A stretch of 64,000 nt of DNA, taken from NCBI GenBank assembly GCA_016802295.1, contig JAESIW010000118.1, forward strand, positions 381,727 through 445,726. Reading direction: 5' to 3'. The position numbers were made by a program, and so were the translations under genes. The notes beneath the pieces were generated by a model, which searched no databases, was not told the DNA's origin, and was given only the letters and a program-made list of their open reading frames with translations. Source of the DNA: Brachionus rotundiformis (lineage: Eukaryota; Rotifera; Eurotatoria; Ploima; Brachionidae). This document shows positions 58,735 through 64,000 of this stretch, one piece after another (within the stretch, counting starts at the first letter, position 1; the number at the start of each line of letters is the position of its first letter).

Positions 58735-59822
58735 TTAATTGATTATTTTTTTACATTTTTTTCATTTTTTTAATTTCTTTATCAGAGTAAAAATTAAATA
58801 TCATTGACATTAAATTTTGTATCTCAAAAAATAAACTAACATTCTTTTTTATATCATTTTTTATTTTTGTAGCAGAAAAAATAGTTTAAGGAGCACGAAA
58901 AATAGTTACCCTTATTAATTACTTTGTAATCAGAAATTTGAGTTAAACTCTTAAATATTCCATATTTAATATTGTCAATTCGATTTTCACAGATTTTATT
59001 TAAAAAATTCAAAAAATTTAATTTAATGATTATATAACTTTTAATTTGTAAAAATCCATTTTATTTTTTTTCATAATAAGGGCACTAGGCTGTTGATTAA
59101 CCTTGAAATTTAAAATGAAATGAAAAAAATTTAATAAATAAGAATACTTAAATTCTTAAAAAAATGATTATTTATTACTATTTTTTATATATAAAATTAA
59201 TAATGATATGAGTAAATCTGAGCTTTCAAAGGAAGCCACCAACACCAGAAATAAAAATTGAGTATCATGACTATACCATTATTATTTTTAGTTTTGTGGA
59301 CCAATTAATAGATAACTTAAATAATCTGGACTTGGAATAGAAAGGTTATGTCACTCTTTCTTAGAAAATTTTTTGTAATATTTTTTAAAAGAAAACCTGC
59401 ATAGGCCAAATTAGATGAAAGATTAAGAATGTTAATTGGCAAGTACAAAAAGAAAAGTTCTTTTTGTTTTTTTAAAATTTAGAGTAAACAAGATTAATTG
59501 GTTTATTTTTTATTAGAAGACTTATAATGGAATATTATATACAATTAAAAAAAAAACTTTATTGCTATTTAATTTCTGCTTTTTTGAACTTTTTTATTAT
59601 GCTATTTTAATATTGACTCAAATAATACAGATCCATTTTTTTAACAGAAATTTAGTTTCTGAAGTTTCTTATTAAACAAATATCAATCAATTTAGTGTGA
59701 TTGTTTGTTCAAAATTTATGACCAAAGTACTGAAAGTAAAACCACATATCATATGTGATGAAAATAATCTAAAGTTTAGATTACATTTTTCTTTTATTGT
59801 CCTGATAATTAGGAGCTGGACT
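58735..59822. other. Intergenic with a solo LINE 3' end
   Basis: No gene. At 59083-59115 (plus strand) there is GGCACTAGGCTGTTGATTAA followed by CCTTGAAAT, the 3'-terminal module of the LINE family found at 49.7 and 60.3 kb. Right copy of the direct repeat at about 59128-59228. The rest is AT-rich. Confidence 0.45.
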
Positions 59823-59899
59823 TTAAGATTTAAAATTTGATTTCAACATAGCCCTGTTAACTAATATTTCCTGGGATAAATTAGTTTATCTTTTATTTA

Positions 59900-60052
59900 T
59901 GTAATGTTTACATTAGTACCCTTGGGCCCGTCTATCCGATCTCCTCGTTAGACGTATTGGAGCAGCTATTTATGCTCCTTTCAAACTTAAACGCTCATGG
60001 TTAAGTTAGTTAATTAAACCAGTGATATCGACAAAGATGTCGCTATATCACA
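59900..60052 (-). repeat. LTR (3' LTR in element orientation)
   Basis: 153 bp, TG..CA ends. Contains the strong hairpin GTGATATCGACA..TGTCGCTATATCAC at its inner end and CGTCTA..TAGACG near its middle. Followed inward by a polypyrimidine tract (purine on the element strand). Confidence 0.92.
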
Positions 60053-60252
60053 TCTTCCCCCGCTTTCCATCATCCTTCTTCCGGAACTGTCGACCATTGT
60101 GACCACTGCCGGGTTAACAATGACCGGGACCAGCCATAGACTATTGTTTTTCCCAGGTACTAACTGACACATATCAGGTAGCCGCTGCACATACTATAAA
60201 CACTACTGCCACCAAGAAGCGCTCTTTTTAGTCTTCTGGGGTTTTTATCCTC

Positions 60253-60856
60253 AAATTCAATTTCAAGGTTAATCAACAGGCTAGTGCCCATGTCATAAAG
60301 ACCGATTAACACTCCATTTATTTAAATAAAATAAGTATTACAAATTAAAAATTAATTGTTTATATAATTATTTAAAAAAATAAAACATTGAAATATTTAA
60401 ATTAAATTTTTTGAATTTTTTTACAAAATCTGAAAAAATAAGATTAATATTATTAAAAATTGAATGCTTAAATGTTGTAAATTTCAACATTGATCTCTTG
60501 ATCACAAAGCAATTTATAAGTCTTGAGTAGAAAAATCCAAAAGTTTTTTCACCATTTAATGATTTTGATGTTGGTTCTATCAGATTCTCACAGTTCCTTA
60601 AATTATATTTCAAATTTCTTGAGTCATTTTTCTTTAAATTCTGCCTTAAATTATCAGGAGAGTTATGAAAGTATAGTGTTTTATAAGCAAAAGATAACAT
60701 TCTATCTAGACATCTTTGTTGGAATGCATATAGACCATACTTTTCTATGAAGTTATTAATATCATTAAAATTATTAACTTCAAATTTGAACTTAAACAAT
60801 TTAAATATTGTCAAATAATAACTCTTAGCCAATTTAATTATTGCCTCTTTTGAGGC
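60253..60856 (-). mobile_element. 5'-truncated LINE inserted in the LTR element
   Basis: This 604-bp stretch is bracketed by a 10-bp direct repeat TTTTATCCTC (60243-60252 and 60857-60866), consistent with a LINE target-site duplication. The minus-strand frame from about 60832 to 60368 looks like the end of an ORF2: YGLYAFQQRCLDRMLSFAYK, LKYNLRNCENLIEPTSKS and FGFFYSRLINCF. It is followed by the family's 3' module (GGGCACTAGCCTGTTGATTA) near 60290-60270, which can form a terminal hairpin TTAATC..GATTAA. The frame is open over about 155 codons, longer than the other LINE remnants here. Confidence 0.8.
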
Positions 60857-60875
60857 TTTTATCCTCGTCGCCAGA

Positions 60876-61028
60876 TGTAATGTTTACATTAGTACCTTTG
60901 GGTCCGTCTATCCGATCTCCTCGTTAGACGTATTGGAGCAGCTATTTATGCTCCTTTCTAACTTAAACGCTCATGGTTAAGTTAGTTAATTAAACCAGTG
61001 ATATCGACAAAGATGTCGCTATACCACA
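60876..61028 (-). repeat. LTR (5' LTR in element orientation)
   Basis: 153-bp partner of 59900-60052 with about four substitutions and no indel. On the minus strand it carries a TATA-like CATAAATA. The primer-binding-site candidate abuts its 3' end at 60863-60873. Confidence 0.92.
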
Positions 61029-61640
61029 ATTTATAATTTCTGTCAAGCTAAAGAAACGTTCTAAAATTGCACTTTTTAATGGTATAGACAAAATTATTAG
61101 AGTTAAGCTATATAAATTTGGTAATTCTTTTCCATAATTGTTCCAAACTTCGTTATTTGAATTGATATTGACTTCTCTTAGCAAAATTTTAAGTCTTTCA
61201 GCTTCAGTTTCAGTGTAATATTTTCAATTTGATAATTCATCATCGTCATAATCATTTTCGTCAACAGACCTCAACTGCGATCTTGTAAGTTAAGATATGA
61301 CGCCAACACCATCAGCAAATCGCTGACTAGGGATCTGGTTATGTAGGTTATTATTTTTAAGACTTTTAAAACTTGAAAAAGAGATTTTAGCCCTTTTTCA
61401 TATTATGGCTTGGAATATGATCTAGGCAGTAATACATCTTCTTTTTTTTTGATACCCGGATAAAATTTTACTTTTTTTAATTGAACTTGCTAATCTTGAT
61501 AATCTTTTCAAAAAACTTGAAACATGTATATTTGATTCTATTGATTTTCTTACAACCAAATTTAGTTTGTGAGCACTGCAGTTAAATCACGGAATTTTAT
61601 CCGGCCTAAACAGATTTTTAAATCTTTAATAAATATATAT

Positions 61641-62013
61641 TTGTTTAGAAGATTTATATCTTAAGATTAGGTGTATCGTGATGAAGGTTTAACTGAAGGT
61701 ATAGGAATATTATAGATCTACACCTGCATCCAGATTTTTGGGTGTAGCTTGTTCGAACATATGTAAATGTGTTGACTGTGACTCTAATACTTACCAGTTC
61801 TTTTATTCCTGTAAATTTTCTAAAAAAAAGAAAAGCTACCATAGGTGAAGATTGCTTGCTGGAGCTTTAATAATTTTGATTTTTTTTCCGAAATAAAGGT
61901 ATCATTTTTAAGATAAACTGAAGTTTACTTAATAATAATAAATAAATTGATATAAATATTTTTATTTTAAAACTAAAAAAACTTGTTTTTTATTGTGTTT
62001 TTTATTTTGTAAA
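61641..62013. other. Spacer between hAT remnant and PCMT gene
   Basis: A more complex stretch at about 61660-61860 may be further hAT remnant, but no domain was recognised. The rest is AT-rich. Confidence 0.35.
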
Positions 62014-62903
62014 TTAATAAATTGTATGACCAGTTTGTCTATCTTTATCGGTTAAAGGAACAAATCCAACAGAACAAATTTTTTCTTTGTGAATACTGCC
62101 ATCTTCTTTTTTATCAACTTTGGTCAAAAATTGATAGCTATATTCATTTCCAACTGGGATCACTAAGCGCCCTCCAATGGCCAATTGATCTATGAGCTAT
62201 TATAAAGATCAAGATTTGTTTTTTCTAAATTGAATGCTCACCGGTTGAGGTATCTCAGAAATCGACGCTCCTACGTGGATTGCGTCATAAGGCCCTTCTT
62301 CTGGATAGCCTTTACGTCCATCACCGACTAAAATAAAGGGTTTAATTTGAAAAATATCTTATTTATCAATACTTACCAACTAGTTTTATAACATTATTAT
62401 CAATATATTCAGAGTTCCATCTTTTAATATTTTCTATTGATTTATTGACCAGTTGTGGTATGTGTTCAATACCAACTACTTTACCATTCTTTCCAACCAT
62501 TAAGGCAAATACTGCACAAAGATAACCAGTTCCAGATCCAATATCTTTTTTTTAAAGAAAATTAGTTTTAAAATTGACAAAATTTATCTTCTTAGAATAT
62601 GTACCAAGAGCTTTGGCGCCTGGTTTTAGCTTATCTTTTAGAAGTTCGGTAGCGTGTGCGTGCATGTGAGGAGCAGAAATGGTAGCGCCGTATCCTATCG
62701 GTTGAGGACAGTCCATATATGGATGGGCGGGTGCAAATAAACCTCGATCAACAGCTTTCATGGCATGACGAACCACTTCGCTTTTAATCACTCTTTCACC
62801 TAAAATAAAAATTAATTTGAAAAATTTTGGTAATTTTTAATCTACTCATCAAGTTTTTAACCAAGTCATCATTTGAAAAGTTATCTCTTGCAAACCAGGA
62901 CAT
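62014..62903 (-). CDS. PCMT1: Protein-L-isoaspartate (D-aspartate) O-methyltransferase
   Basis: Five exons, 62903-62846, 62799-62605, 62544-62377, 62327-62242 and 62196-62014, with introns of 45-60 bp, join in frame to 229 residues, the normal length. The cytosolic enzyme methylates isoaspartyl residues with S-adenosylmethionine to start their repair. The substrate-binding motif is FAPAHPYMDCPQPIGYGATI followed by SAPHMHAHATELL. SAM-binding motif I, LDIGSGTGYLCAVFAL, is formed across the exon 2/3 border. Motif post-I is VVGIEHI. Next come GDGRKGYPEEGPYDAIHVGA (motif II region) and LAIGGRLVIPVG (motif III). The N-terminus MSWFARDNFSNDDLVKNL is typical. All key motifs are intact. Exon 3 has a purine-rich acceptor (AAAAAAAAG), atypical for this window. 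Confidence 0.96.
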
Positions 62904-64000
62904 TTTTCTGGAAATAAATCTGATCATGTAAATTTAGTTTAATTTAAAAAACATTTTATTTATTTAAGCCAAATCTATTTATAAGTATTTTTATTTTTAA
63001 TTTTATTTAAAATATATTTCTTATTTTAGAAAGATATTTTAGTATTTTTTGCCAATTTACAATTATTTTAAGACCAGTTTCAGGGTTTTAGATTTGATCA
63101 ATCAATAATAAACAAATGAGATTTTAATTTTTATGGGAATAAAATATTTTAAAAATATTTGACAAATCGTTAATTTATTTAGTGAATTTTGATTTTTCTT
63201 AATTGAAAATCACTTTATTTAAATTGTTTTTTATCCGATTAAAACTAATCCAATTTTCGTCAATTTGTTTTTTTTTTACTTCTCAGCACTAAAAAAGTAC
63301 CCTCTTTTCGCATAAGTCTATCTATCAATCTTCGTAAATTATAGATTTTTTGATTGTGTCTAAACATTCTGTCACGTATTAATATTTTTATAAAAATAAC
63401 TAGATATTAATAAAAAGTTGAAACAAAAAACGATTTAAAATAACTCTTTGTTCATTATTATAACATTAAATTTAAAAAAGATTAAAAAAGGTAATCGCCT
63501 TCAAACAAAATATGAGAAGTAACCAAAAAATTAAGAAAAGAAAACATTTTTCATAGATTGGGTTTTTTAACCGAGTTATTACCAACCAACCATCTAAATA
63601 ATATTACATTGTCAGTCAGGTTTTATAGAATATGACATTTTTAAGAATAAATTTAATAAAAATTAAATAAAATTTAATAAAATTATTTGTTAAATTTCTT
63701 TCTAATGATTGATTGTTTCTTAATAATTTAGATTAAGTCATTATGGAATTTTTTGATCTAATAGGATTTTTAAATCTATTACGTGTACATGAATTTGGAT
63801 AAATTTTTGTAAAAGAGTAAATTTATTTAAAATAAATCTGTTTTTTTAAATATTTTTAATTTAAGTTTTTTTTGTTATTTAAAAACAAATATCCCAAAAA
63901 TACTTTCATTCAATATACTTTAGATTTAAAAGTTTATTATGAATATTTTTGACGCTTCAGTTAAGTCAAGTATTGAGTATTCAAATATGTTGATTTTTAA
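62904..64000. other. Intergenic, no gene seen
   Basis: AT-rich flank upstream of the PCMT gene (its promoter side) up to the window end; no frame or repeat of note. Confidence 0.5.

Larger units (their letters stand above)
59900..61028 (-). mobile_element. Short LTR retrotransposon (TRIM-like), with 5-bp target duplication
   Basis: Two direct repeats of 153 bp (59900-60052 and 60876-61028) differ at about four positions, begin TG and end CA, and are flanked outside by ATTTA on both sides (59895-59899 and 61029-61033). On the minus strand the first LTR is followed after two bases by TGGCGACGAGG (60873-60863), a tRNA primer-binding-site form, and the last LTR is preceded by a purine tract AAAGCGGGGGAAGA. 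Those marks fix the orientation. No gag or pol is present. Without the LINE inserted inside it, the internal part would be only about 200 bp, so it is a non-autonomous TRIM-type element. Confidence 0.92.
59823..61640 (-). pseudogene. hAT transposase pseudogene, split by an LTR element
   Basis: Minus-strand pieces in order: CSAHKLNLVVRKSIESNIH (near 61580), YYTETEAERLKILLREVNI, then ELPNLYSLTLIILSIPL and ERFFSLTEIIN, ending at 61034. The frame resumes on the other side of the inserted element (59899-59823) with NLSQEILVNRAMLKSNFKS and a stop. The LP.LY.LAL.ILSIP..SA..ERFFS wording is the hAT C-terminal dimerisation domain. Multiple stops and frameshifts show long decay. Both halves read in register with the known order of hAT transposases, so the inserted element marks a precise breakpoint. 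Confidence 0.85.

Noticed and set aside
1..64000. CRISPR array, operon structure, rRNA or bacterial insertion sequences
   Set aside because: None seen; introns and metazoan gene families show this is animal nuclear DNA.

Overview
This is an AT-rich animal nuclear window. Genes have many short introns of about 45-60 bp with GT/AG ends, open frames are separated by long AT-rich spacers, and the proteins are metazoan: LIM-homeodomain factors, QSOX, golgin-45, Na+/K+-ATPase beta, a 7TM receptor, a C-type lectin and a type II transmembrane serine protease. The compact introns and low GC would fit a small invertebrate such as a monogonont rotifer (Brachionus-like). That placement is inference, not read from a marker gene. 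All splice models were made by eye from frame continuity and GT/AG borders.

Layout. 1-2.7 kb: 3' part of a quiescin sulfhydryl oxidase gene with a small coiled-coil gene nested antisense in one intron. 2.7-16.4 kb: a convergent pair of apterous/Lhx2/9-type LIM-homeobox genes (8.5-10.1 kb plus strand, 14.1-13.0 kb minus strand) inside long, compositionally mixed non-coding DNA. That DNA holds a perfect palindromic RFX X-box, a GTCACGTGAC E-box and a GC-rich island, and looks like a developmental regulatory domain. 16.4 kb: a small membrane protein. 20.4-26.1 kb: a 23-exon gene whose 883-residue model closes in frame. It encodes a type II membrane protein with about 14 related cysteine-rich modules and a C-terminal C-type lectin domain. 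One of its introns hosts a foldback element and a LINE fragment. 27-28.4 kb: a pogo/Tigger-type MITE and a decayed LINE. 30.4-31.6 kb: an acidic/basic low-complexity protein with a KEN box. 32.2-32.7 kb: another LINE tail. 34.3-35.8 kb: a trypsin-like type II transmembrane protease. 38.9 kb: an assembly gap flanked by an exact 104-bp duplication. 39.3-41.5 kb: an intronless 7TM receptor with a large ectodomain. 43.1-44.3 kb: a PGAP4-like Golgi glycosyltransferase. 45.1-46.0 kb: SWIM-finger (MULE-type) transposase remnants. 46.4-47.4 kb: a PLAT-domain membrane protein with a PPxY tail, part of which is duplicated in inverted orientation 2 kb away. 50.5-54.1 kb: golgin-45. 56.6-57.6 kb: Na+/K+-ATPase beta. 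58.5 kb: a short AT-hook ORF. 59.8-61.6 kb: nested transposons, with a LINE tail inside a short LTR (TRIM-like) element inside a hAT transposase pseudogene; target-site duplications are visible for both insertions. 62.0-62.9 kb: protein-L-isoaspartate O-methyltransferase.

The genes do not form one pathway. Several act in the secretory/membrane system (QSOX, golgin-45, PGAP4-like, lectin receptor, protease, PLAT protein, GPCR, Na/K-ATPase beta), but no operon-like organisation is seen. The items most worth following are the modular lectin receptor, the convergent LIM-HD pair with its regulatory sites, and the datable three-layer transposon nest.
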